From contig CATNEN010000037.1 of NCBI GenBank assembly GCA_950097015.1, forward strand, positions 1,674,001 to 1,738,000: a stretch of DNA of 64,000 nt. Direction: 5' to 3'. Made by a program: the position numbers and the translations under genes. This stretch comes from Macrostomum hystrix. Its lineage: Eukaryota > Platyhelminthes > Macrostomidae. Numbering within the stretch: position 1 is the first letter of the stretch; each line of letters starts with the position of its first letter. Under the pieces are notes generated by a model. That model was not told the DNA's origin. It did no database searches and saw only the letters and a program-made list of their open reading frames with translations. Positions 1 to 10,211 of this stretch are shown here, one piece after another.

Positions 1-1562
1 TTTCATGATGGCGATTTCGTTTGCCACGCTCTCCTTCTCATCGTCTGTTCCGGCTTTCACGTACTTGGCAGCGAACTGCTTGGAGGTCGATTTCTCGGTG
101 CACTTGCGCACCTCGCCGAAACGACCGCTGAGGATTGAGGCAGGTGGTTTGGTGGTTCTGGGGGTGGTTTGGTGGTTCAGGGGTGGTTTGGTGGTTCTGG
201 GGGTGGTTTCATGGCTCAGGGGTGTTTTAGTGGTTCAGGGGGTGGTTTGGTGGTTCAGTTGGCGGTTTGGTGGTTCAAGGGGTGGTTTGGTGTTTCTGGG
301 GGTGGTTTGGTGGTTCAGGGGTTGTTTGATACGAGCGTAGTTCAGGGGGTGGTTTGGTGGTTCAGGGGTTGTTTGGTACGAGCGTAGTTCAGGGGGTGGT
401 TTGGTGGTTCAGGTGGCGGTTTGGTGGTTCAGGGGGTGGTTTGGTGGTTCAGGGGTTGTTTGATACGAGCGTAGTTCAGGGGGTGGTTTGGTGGTTCAGG
501 GGTTGTTTGGTACGAGCGTAGTTCAGGGGGTGGTTTGGTGGTTCAGGTGGCGGTTTGGTGGTTCAGGGGGTGGTTTGGTGGTTCTGGGGGTGGTTTGGTG
601 GTTCTGGGGGTGGTTTGGTGGTTCAGGGGGTGATTTGGTGGTTCAGGGGGTGATTTGGTGGTTCAGGGGGTGATTTGGTGGTTCAGGGGGTGATTTGGTG
701 GTTCAGGGTTGGTTTGGTCGTTTGAATGGCTTAGGTTATATAACTTCCAGAAATTTGCTGAAAAAAGCAAAGCAACAATAAATCAGATGCGACGCAAATG
801 CGCAAAATATTTTCTACGCAGAGTTAAAAATAGGAACCACACCTGCCGATAATCTCGTGAACAGTGTAGTCCTTTTCAACCTTGCGATTTTTCTTCACTT
901 CAACCTTCTTCTTCAGCAGCATCGGGTCTGTTTCGTCTGTAAAAGCGGATGGATGGATTTTTTGGGAATCAGGAAGCATTCTAGGCAGAGATTAGCAAAA
1001 CTGAATCATCAGGAAACTAAAACTTCAGGAAAATGAACCTTCAGGATATAGTGCATGGATTGGATATAGAACCTTCAGCAACTGAACTTTAGGAAACTGA
1101 ACCTTCAGGTAACTGAACCTTCAGGAAACTGAACCTTCAGGAAACTGAAACTTCAGGAAACTGAACCTTCAGGAAGCTGAACCTTCAGGAAACTGAACCT
1201 TCAGTAAATTTAACATTTAGGAAACTGAACCTTCAGTAAATTGAACCTTTAGGAAACTGAACTTTCAGGAAACTGAACCTTTAGGAAACTGAACCTTCAG
1301 GAAACTGAACCTTCAGGTAACTGAACCTTCAGGAAACTGAACCTTCAGGAAACTGAACCTTCAGTAAATTGAACCCTCAGGAAACTGAACCTCCAGGAAA
1401 CGGAACCTTCAGGAAACTGAACTTCAGGAAACTGAACCTTCAGGAAACTGAACCTTCAGGAAAAAACAGAGCGCATTGTTGCAAAATTTTCCGTTTAAAT
1501 AATCAGTCACCTGGATCCGCTTCTTCTCGTCGCTGCGAGCGTTGAAAAACCCTTTTAAACAT
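1..1562 (-). CDS. MLCK/titin-family Ser/Thr protein kinase, 5' part (three exons, partial)
   Basis: Exons on the minus strand are 1562-1511 (starts ATG), 936-843 and 127-1; the last runs off the window. Introns are GT-AG with matching phases (1, then 2). The spliced product begins MFKRVFQRSQRR and reaches the kinase N-lobe: Gly-rich loop GSGRFGEV, the VAIK lysine in FAAKYV, and the alpha-C Glu in ANEIAIM. The spacing and the RKCTEKST stretch after the loop are typical of myosin light chain kinase, titin/twitchin and DAPK kinases, which are Ca2+/calmodulin-type kinases acting on myosin light chain or cytoskeletal targets. Only about 48 residues precede the loop, so this is a short kinase or short isoform, not a giant titin-like N-terminus. 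MLCK rather than DAPK is an inference, since the C-lobe and calmodulin-binding tail lie outside. Intron 1 holds a 16-bp array and intron 2 a 20-bp array. Confidence 0.8.
140..715. repeat. 20-bp G/T-rich minisatellite in kinase intron 2
   Basis: About 570 bp of a 20-bp unit, GGTGGTTTGGTGGTTCAGGG, with a longer higher-order unit between 320 and 530 in which GTTGTTTGATACGAGCGTAG is interposed several times. On the sense (minus) strand the array is an ACC-rich pyrimidine tract that runs to about 13 nt from the acceptor of the exon at 127, so it also serves as the intron's polypyrimidine region. Confidence 0.9.
1030..1465. repeat. 16-bp minisatellite in kinase intron 1
   Basis: Tandem units of AAACTGAACCTTCAGG with point variants fill most of the intron between 1510 and 937. 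Near its left end (about 1044-1073) lies a stray segment with GGATATAGTGCATGGATTGG, which matches the unit of the big satellite that starts 1 kb away. Confidence 0.9.
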
Positions 1563-2039
1563 GTTCGGGCTTGCGATTCTAGGCCTGCTGACGCTATTGA
1601 ACTAATGCTGGCGTTAAACAGTGTGTAAGCCTGCTGAGGTCAGTGGCAGCGTAAACCTAGGAGCCAAAGTGGGCCAAGTCTTATTATATTAACGGACTAA
1701 GAGTGTTCGGGCTTGCCTTAGATTGGGTAGCAATAGCGCTGCCACAGAAAACAGGGAGGAAAAGCCTTGCCATCTTCCCATAGATTGCCTTTTTGGGAAA
1801 AATTGCCCTAGAAATATGCGCTTATTCCACTTTCCGTACAATATCCTTCATATCCGTTTCATATCCCTCACAATGGGAATTGAAAGAGAGAAGGCCACAC
1901 CGTAAACACCAGTAAAGTTAACACTTTCTTATAGAAAACAGTCTGTCTTAACAGTCAGTCAGAAAAAGCATAAAAACTGAACAAGGAAAGAGAAAATATT
2001 TTCAACTGGCGTCGCATTTTCCAGTTCTAATAAATACAT
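1563..2039. other. 5' flank of the kinase gene; no gene seen
   Basis: This is unique-looking sequence between the kinase start codon and the satellite. The phrase TGTTCGGGCTTGC occurs twice, at about 1564 and 1704, which suggests a short duplication. It presumably holds the promoter or 5' UTR of the minus-strand kinase gene, but I see no recognisable core promoter element. Confidence 0.4.
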
Positions 2040-4206
2040 TCCGGTTTGGATATAGTGCGTGGATTGGATATAGTGCGTGGATTGGATATAGTGCGTTGAT
2101 TGGATATAGTGCGTGGATTGGATATAATGCGTGGATTGGACATAGTGCGTGGATTGGATACAGTGCGTGGATTGGATATAATGCGTGGATTGGATATAGT
2201 GCGTGGATTGGATATAGTGCGTGGATTGGATACAGTGCGTGGATTGGATATAATGCGTGGATTGGATATAGTGCGTGGATTGGACATAGTGCGTGGATTT
2301 GATATAGTGCGTGCATTGGATATAGTGCGTGGATTGGATATAGTGCGTGGATTGGATATAGTGCGTGGATTGGACATAGTGCGTGGATTTGATATAGTGC
2401 GTGGATTGCATATAGTGCGTAGATTGGATATAGTGCGTGGATTGGATATAGTGCGTGGATTGGATATAGTGCGTGGATTGGATATAGTGCGTGGATTGGA
2501 TATAGTGCGTGGATTGGACATAGTGCGTGGATTTGATATAGTGCGTGCATTGGATATAGTGCGTGGATTGGATATAGTGCGTGGATTGGATATAGTGCGT
2601 GGATTGCATATAGTGCGTAGATTGGATATAGTGCGTGGATTGCATATAGTGCGTAGATTGGATATAGTGCGTGGATTGGATATAGTGCGTGGATTGGATA
2701 TAGTGCGTGGATTGGATATAGTGCGTTGATTGGATATAGTGCGTGGATTGGATATAGTGCGTGGATTGGATATAGTGCGTGGATTGGATATAGTGCGTGG
2801 ATTGGATATAGTGCGTGGATTGGATATAGTGCGTGGATTGGATATAGTGCGTGCATTGGATATAGTGCGTGGATTGGACATAGTGCGTGGATTTGATATA
2901 GTGCGTGCATTGGATATAGTGCGTGGATTGGATATAGTGCGTGGATTGGATATAGTGCGTGGAATGCATATAGTGCGTAGATTGGATATAGTGCGTGGAT
3001 TGGATATAGTGCGTGGATTGGATATAGTGCGTGCATTGGATATAGTGCGTGCATTGGATATAGTGCGTGGATTGGATATAGTGCGTGGATTGGATATAGT
3101 GCGTGGATTGGATATAGTGCGTGCATTGGATATAGTGCGTGCATTGGATACAGTGCGTGCATTGGATATAGTGCGTGCATTGGATATAGTGCGTGCATTG
3201 GATATAGTGCGTGGATTGGATATAGTGCGTGGATTGGATATAGTGCGTGCATTGGATATAGTGCGTGGATTGGATATAGTGCGTGGATTGGATATAGTGC
3301 GTGGATTGGATATAGTGCGTGGATTGGATATAGTGCGTGGATTGGATATAGTGCGTGGATTGGATATAGTGCGTGCATTGGATATAGTGCGTGGATTGGA
3401 CATAGTGCGTGGATTGGATATAGTGCGTGGATTGGATATAGCGCGTGGATTGGATATAGTGCGTGGATTGGATATAGTGCGTGGATTGGACATAGTGCGT
3501 GGATTGGATATAGTGCGTGGATTGCATATAGTGCGTGGATTGGATATAGTGCGTGGATTGGATATAGTGCGTGGATTGCATATAGTGCGTGGACTGGATA
3601 TAGTGCGTGGATTGGATATAGTGCGTGGATTGGATATAATGCGTGGATTGGATATAGTGCGTGGATTGGATATAATGCGTGGATTGGATATAGTGCGTGG
3701 ATTGGATATAGTGCGTGGATTGGATATAGCGCGTGGATTGGATATAGTGCGTGGACTGGACATAGTGCGTGGATTGGATATAGTGCGTGGATTGGATATA
3801 GTGCGTGGATTGGATATAGCGCGTGGATTGGATATAGTGCGTGGACTGGACATAGTGCGTGGATTGGATATAGTGCGTGGATTGGATATAGCGCGTGGAT
3901 TGGATATAGTGCGTGGATTGGACATAGTGCGTGGATTGGATATAGTGCGTGGATTGGACATAGTGCGTGGATTGGATATAGTGCGTGGATTGCATATAGT
4001 GCGTGGATTGGATATAGTGCGTGGATTGGATATAGTGCGTGGATTGCATATAGTGCGTGGACTGGATATAGTGCGTGGATTGGATATAGTGCGTGGATTG
4101 GATATAGTGCGTGGATTGGATATAGTGCGTGGATGGGATATAGTGCGTGGATTGGATATAGTGCGTGGATTGCATATAGTGCGTGGATTGGATATAGCGC
4201 GTGGAT
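2040..4206. repeat. 18-bp satellite, domain 1 of the large array
   Basis: About 120 tandem copies of the 18-bp unit GTGGATTGGATATAGTGC, i.e. two 9-bp modules, GTGGATTGG and ATATAGTGC. Variants such as GCGC, GACATAGTGC, GTGCATTGG and GCATATAGTGCGTAG recur in clusters, so blocks of several units were duplicated together. Because the period is a multiple of three, reading frames stay open for hundreds of codons on both strands; these are not genes. Confidence 0.97.
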
Positions 4207-7200
4207 TGGATTGCATGGACATAGTGTGTGGATTGGATTGCATGGGTATAGTGTGTGGATTGGATATAGTGTGTGGATTAGATTGCATGGGTATAGTGTG
4301 TGGATTGGATTGCATGGAAATAGTGTGTGGATTAGATTGCATGGATATAATGTGTGGATTAGATTGCATGGATATAGTGTGTGGATTAGATTGCATGGGT
4401 ATAGTGTGTGGATTGGATATAGTGTGTGGATTGGATTGCATGGGTATAGTGTGTGGATTGGATTGCATGGGTATAGTGTGTGGATTAGATTGCATGGGTA
4501 TAGTGTGTGGATTGGATATAGTGTGTGGATTGGATTGCATGGGTATAGTGTGTGGATTGGATATAGTGTGTGGATTGGATTGCATGGATATAGTGTGTGG
4601 ATTGGATTGCATGGATATAGTGTGTGGATTAGATTGCATAGATATAGTGTGTGGATTGGATTGCATGGATATAGTGTGTGGATTGGATTGCATGGATATA
4701 GTGTGTGGATTAGATTGCATAGATATAGTGTGTGGATTGGATTTCATGGGTATAGTGTGTGGATTGGATTGCATGGATATAGTGTGTGGATTGGATTGCA
4801 TGGGTATAGTGTGTGGATTGGATTGCATGGATATAGTGTGTGGATTAGATTGCATGGATATAGTGTGTCGATTAGATTGCATGGGTATAGTGTGTGGATT
4901 GGATTGCATGGACATAGTGTGTGGATTGGATTGCATGGATATAGTGTGTGGATTGGATTGCATGGATATAGTGTGTGGATTGGATTGCATGGGTATAGTG
5001 TGTGGATTGGATTGCATGGATATAGTTTGTGGATTGGATTGCATGGGTATAGTGTGTGGATTGGATTGCATGGGTATAGTGTGTGGATTGGATTGCATGG
5101 GTATAGTGTGTGGATTGGATTGCATGGGTATAGTGTGTGGATTGGATTGCATGGATATAGTGTGTGGATTGGATTGCATGGATATAGTGTGTGGATTGGA
5201 TTGCATGGGTATAGTGTGTGGATTGGATTGCATGGGTATAGTATGTGGATTGGATTGCATGGGTATAGTGTGTGGATTGGATTGCATGGATATAGTGTGT
5301 GGATTGGATATAGTGTGTGGATTGGATTGCATGGATATAGCGTGTGGATTGGATTGCATGGGTATAGTGTGTGGATTGGATTGCATGGACATAGTGTGTG
5401 GATTGGATTGCATGGGTATAGTGTGTGGATTGGATTGCATGGATATAGTCTGTGGATTGGATTGCATGGACATAGTGTGTGGATTGGATTGCATGGGTAT
5501 AGTGTGTGGATTGGATTGCATGGATATAGTGTGTGGATTGGATTGCATGGATATAGTGTGTGGATTGGATTGCATGGGTATAGTGTGTGGATTGGATTGC
5601 ATGGGTATAGTGTGTGGATTGGATTGCATGGATATAGTGTGTGGATTGGATATAGTGTGTGGATTGGATTGCATGGATATAGTGTGTGGATTGGATTGCA
5701 TGGGTATAGTGTGTGGATTGGATTGCATGGACATAGTGTGTGGATTGGATTGCATGGGTATAGTGTGTGGATTGGATTGCATGGATATAGTGTGTGGATT
5801 GGATTGCATGGACATAGTGTGTGGATTGGATTGCATGGGTATAGTGTGTGGATTGGATTGCATGGATATAGTGTGTGGATTGGATTGCATGGGTATAGTA
5901 TGTGGATTGGATTGCATGGGTATAGTGTGTGGATTGGATTGCATGGATATAGTGTGTGGATTGGATATAGTGTGTGGATTGGATTGCATGGATATAGTGT
6001 GTGGATTGGATTGCATGGATATAGTGTGTGGATTGGATTGCATGGGTATAGTGTGTGGATTGGATTGTATGGGTATAGTGTGTGGATTGGATTGCATGGA
6101 TATAGTGTGTGGATTGGATTGCATGGATATAGTGTGTGGATTGGATTGCATGGGTATAGTGTGTGGATTGGATTGCATGGATATAGTGTGTGGATTGGAT
6201 TGCATGGATATAGTGTGTGGATTGGATTGCATGGGTATAGTGTGTGGATTGGATATAGTGTGTGGATTGGATATAGTGTGTGGATTGGATATAGTGTGTG
6301 GATTGGATTGCATGGATATAGTGTGTGGATTGGATTGCATGGATATAGTGTGTGGATTGGATTGCATGGATATAGTGTGTGGATTAGATTGCATGGATAT
6401 AGTGGGTGGATTGGATTGCATGGATATAGTGTGTGGATTGGATATAGTGTGTGGATTGGATTGCATGGGTATAGTGTGTGGATTGGATTGTATGGATATA
6501 GTGTGTGGATTGGATATAGTGTGTGGATTGGATTGCATGGATATAGTGTGTGGATTGGATATAGTGTGTGGATTGGATTGCATGGGTATAGTGTGTGGAT
6601 TGGATTGCATGGATATAGTGTGTGGATTGGATTGCCTGGGTATAGTGTGTGGATTGGATTGTATGGATATAGTGTGTGGATTGGATATAGTGTGTGGATT
6701 GGATTGCATGGGTATAGTGTGTGGATTGGATTGCATGGATATAGTGTGTGGATTGGATTGCATGGGTATAGTGTGTGGATTGGATTGCATGGGTATAGTG
6801 TGTGGATTGGATATAGTTTGTGGATTAGATTGCATGGATATAGTGTGTGGATTGGATTGCATGGGTATAGTGTGTGGATTGGATTGCATGGATATAGTGT
6901 GTGGATTGGATTGCATGGATATAGTGTGTGGATTGGATATAGTTTGTGGATTAGATTGCATGGATATAGTTTGTGGATTAGATTGCATGGATATAGTGTG
7001 TGGATTGGATTGCATGGATATAGTGTGTGGATTGGATTGCATGGATATAGTTTGTGGATTAGATTGCATGGATATAGTGTGTGGATTGGATTGCATGGGT
7101 ATAGTGTGTGGATTGGATTGCATGGATATAGTGTGTGGATTGGATTGCATGGATATAGTGTGTGGATTGGATATAGTTTGTGGATTAGATTGCATGGATA

Positions 7201-8575
7201 TAGTTTGTGGATTAGATTGCATGGATATAGTGTGTGGATTGGATTGCATGGATATAGTGTGTGGATTGGATTGCATGGATATAGTTTGTGGATTAGATTG
7301 CATGGGTATAGTGTGTGGATTGGATATAGTGTGTGGATTAGATTGCATGGGTATAGTGTGTGGATTGGATATAGTGTGTGGATTGGATTGCATGGGTATA
7401 GTGTGTGGATTGGATTGCATGGGTATAGTGTGTGGATTAGATTGCATGGGTATAGTGTGTGGATTGGATATAGTGTGTGGATTGGATTGCATGGGTATAG
7501 TGTGTGGATTGGATATAGTGTGTGGATTGGATTGCATGGGTATAGTGTGTGGATTGGATTGCATGGGTATAGTGTGTGGATTGGATATAGTGTGTGGATT
7601 GGATTGCATGGGTATAGTGTGTGGATTGGATATAGTGTGTGGATTGGATTGCATGGATATAGTGTGTGGATTGGATATAGTGTGTGGATTGGATTGCATG
7701 GGTATAGTGTGTGGATTGGATATAGTGTGTGGATTGGATTGCATGGATATAGTGTGTGGATTGGATTGCATGGGTATAGTGTGTGGATTGGATTGCATGG
7801 ATATAGTGTGTGGATTGGATTGCATGGATATAGTTTGTGGATTAGATTGCATGGATATAGTGTGTGGATTGGATTGCATGGATATAGTGTGTGGATTGGA
7901 TTGCATGGATATAGTTTGTGGATTAGATTGCATGGGTATAGTGTGTGGATTGGATATAGTGTGTGGATTAGATTGCATGGGTATAGTGTGTGGATTGGAT
8001 ATAGTGTGTGGATTAGATTGCATGGGTATAGTGTGTGGATTGGATATAGTGTGTGGATTGGATTGCATGGGTATAGTGTGTGGATTGGATTGCATGGGTA
8101 TAGTGTGTGGATTAGATTGCATGGGTATAGTGTGTGGATTGGATATAGTGTGTGGATTGGATTGCATGGGTATAGTGTGTGGATTGGATATAGTGTGTGG
8201 ATTGGATTGCATGGGTATAGTGTGTGGATTGGATTGCATGGGTATAGTGTGTGGATTGGATATAGTGTGTGGATTGGATTGCATGGGTATAGTGTGTGGA
8301 TTGGATATAGTGTGTGGATTGGATTGCATGGGTATAGTGTGTGGATTGGATATAGTGTGTGGATTGGATTGCATGGATATAGTGTGTGGATTGGATTGCA
8401 TGGGTATAGTGTGTGGATTGGATTGCATGGATATAGTGTGTGGATTGGATTGCATGGATATAGTGTGTGGATTGGATTGCATGGGTATAGTGTGTGGATT
8501 GGATTGCATGGATATAGTGTGTGGATTGGATTGCATGGATATAGTGTGTGGATTGGATTGCATGGATATAGTGTG
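4207..8575. repeat. 27/18-bp satellite, domain 2 of the large array
   Basis: The array switches sharply near 4206. The second module now ends GTGT instead of GTGC, and a third 9-bp module, ATTGCATGG, is inserted in most units, giving 27-bp units mixed with 18-bp ones in an irregular order. Variant blocks, such as those containing GTTTGTGGATTAG around 6800-7300 and 7820-7920, repeat over several hundred bases and indicate higher-order duplications. Open frames of up to about 2200 codons across this region arise only from the 9-bp modularity. Confidence 0.97.
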
Positions 8576-9204
8576 TGCAGTCTGGCAGTTATTACAATGA
8601 GAAAAGGAAGAAGAATTGTTGATAAGTCAAGTAAAAGCGAAAGCGTTTCCAAATCATCAATTAAATATAAAAGAATAGCATTTTGTGCATATTTTCAGCA
8701 CTAAATGAAGCATTTGTATTATTTTTTGAGTTTAAGCGTTATAAGACAAGAATCTGATTAAGTACACATGAAAAGGAAATCGAATGTTGTCCTTATAAAA
8801 GCACAGTCAAGTGTTTTCATTTGTTTACACAGTAGTTGTGTAAGTGACTAAATGGAACGCTTTCTAAGAAGCAAATTACATACTTTGGATTACTTAGGAT
8901 GTTAGTCATTCTCAAGTAAATAAATTTGATTGCATATGCTCAAACTCTAACTTGGAATAACGGAGTCGATAAGCAAGCAAATAAAAGGGCGCCTACAATT
9001 ACCGCAGATATTATGAAAATACTAGACCGAAAAAATGTCATGGAAGTTATACGCGAGTGCCGAGCTGAAAGATCAGTAATAGGATCGATGCGGTTTAACA
9101 AAAAGCAAATAAATTTACAAATATTTAAATCTGCAAGTTCAGTTTCGAATAAAGAGCAAATTGATTGTAAGGGATAATGGGAGTAAAGTAGTGAGAATGT
9201 AATC
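8576..9204. other. AT-rich unique sequence; no supported gene
   Basis: This is the flank of the satellite. An 83-codon frame opens at 8926-9177 on the plus strand, but it has no ATG at its start, no splice context and no recognisable motif. I see no RNA gene or mobile element here. Confidence 0.4.
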
Positions 9205-9670
9205 AATGATAAGGAAAGGGTAATTACTCATTTATCGCCACAATGATAAGGGAGAGGGTAATTACTCATTTATCGCCACAATGATAAGGGAGAGGGTAAT
9301 TACTCATATATCGCCACAATCATAAGGGAGAGGGTAATTACTCATTTATCGCCACAATGATAAGGGAGAGAGTAATTACTCATTTATCGCCACAATGATA
9401 AGGGAGAGGGTAATTACTCATTTATCGGCACAACGATAAGGAGAGGGTAATTACTCATTTATCGCCACAATGATAAGGAGAGGGTAATTACTCATTTATC
9501 GCCACAATGATAAGGGAGAGGGTAATTACTCATTTATCGGCACAATGATAAGGAGAGGGTAATTACTCATTTATCGGCACAATGATAAGGAGAGGGTAAT
9601 TACTCATTTATCGCCACAATGATAAGGAGAGGGTAATTACTCATTTATCGCCACAATGATAAGGGAGGGG
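9205..9670. repeat. 38-bp minisatellite carrying GATA motifs
   Basis: About 12 copies of a unit of roughly 38 bp. Each unit holds TGATAAGG, then AGGGTAATTACTCATTTATC and a GCCACAA spacer. Every unit therefore carries one TGATAA (WGATAR-type) site and one inverted TTATCG. Confidence 0.92.
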
Positions 9671-10211
9671 GTAATTAACGGTTAATTGGCGCATTAGAAT
9701 TAAAGGATGATATTTAATTATTTAATGTCTCTTGATAACAAAGAAGGCAATTACCTTCTAATTGTCCAATGAAAAGGCTAGAAGGGTAGTTAAGGATTTA
9801 TGTGAAATTTAGTAACAAAAAAATAATAAGACTGTGTTCTGGGATGTTTTGCTATAAATCATTTTATAAAATGAAAATGTAAAACGAGCTAAATAACAAA
9901 ACTGAATAACAATTGGTTCTGCAATAGTTTTCGGAATGTCTGAATTGCGTGCAATTATGGTAAATAGAGTTGGACAAAAATTGGAATGGCGCTAATGTTG
10001 AGAAAGCAAATCTTAGCTCGTAATTTAGTTTGTATAAACACATTGTAAACATTCAATTTGCGATCAGTGAATATCAGTGACGAAGGATTGAAAAACAACT
10101 AATTCTTCAAGTATTATTGAAATGATGTGCAAATATTGCATGTAAAATCTGGATTATTTTGTTAATATAATAGGCAACATGTACCCAATGAAAGTACAAA
10201 TTTATAGTTAT
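9671..10211. other. 3' flank of the EPB41L5-like gene
   Basis: AT-rich sequence downstream of the minus-strand stop codon at 10212, presumably 3' UTR and terminator. I find no canonical AATAAA on the minus strand close to the stop, so the 3' end is not placed. Confidence 0.35.

Noticed and set aside
2027-8652. Open frames of about 1300 to 2180 codons on both strands
   Set aside because: They exist because the satellite unit is a multiple of nine bases and lacks stops in several frames at once. Products are pure short-period repeats with no start context, splice signals or flanking domain.
8926-9177. 83-codon plus-strand frame
   Set aside because: No ATG at the frame start, no splice context and AT-rich composition unlike the real exons here.
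9205-9670. Possible CRISPR array
   Set aside because: Repeats are directly tandem with no variable spacers, and the genome is eukaryotic. The same holds for all other arrays.
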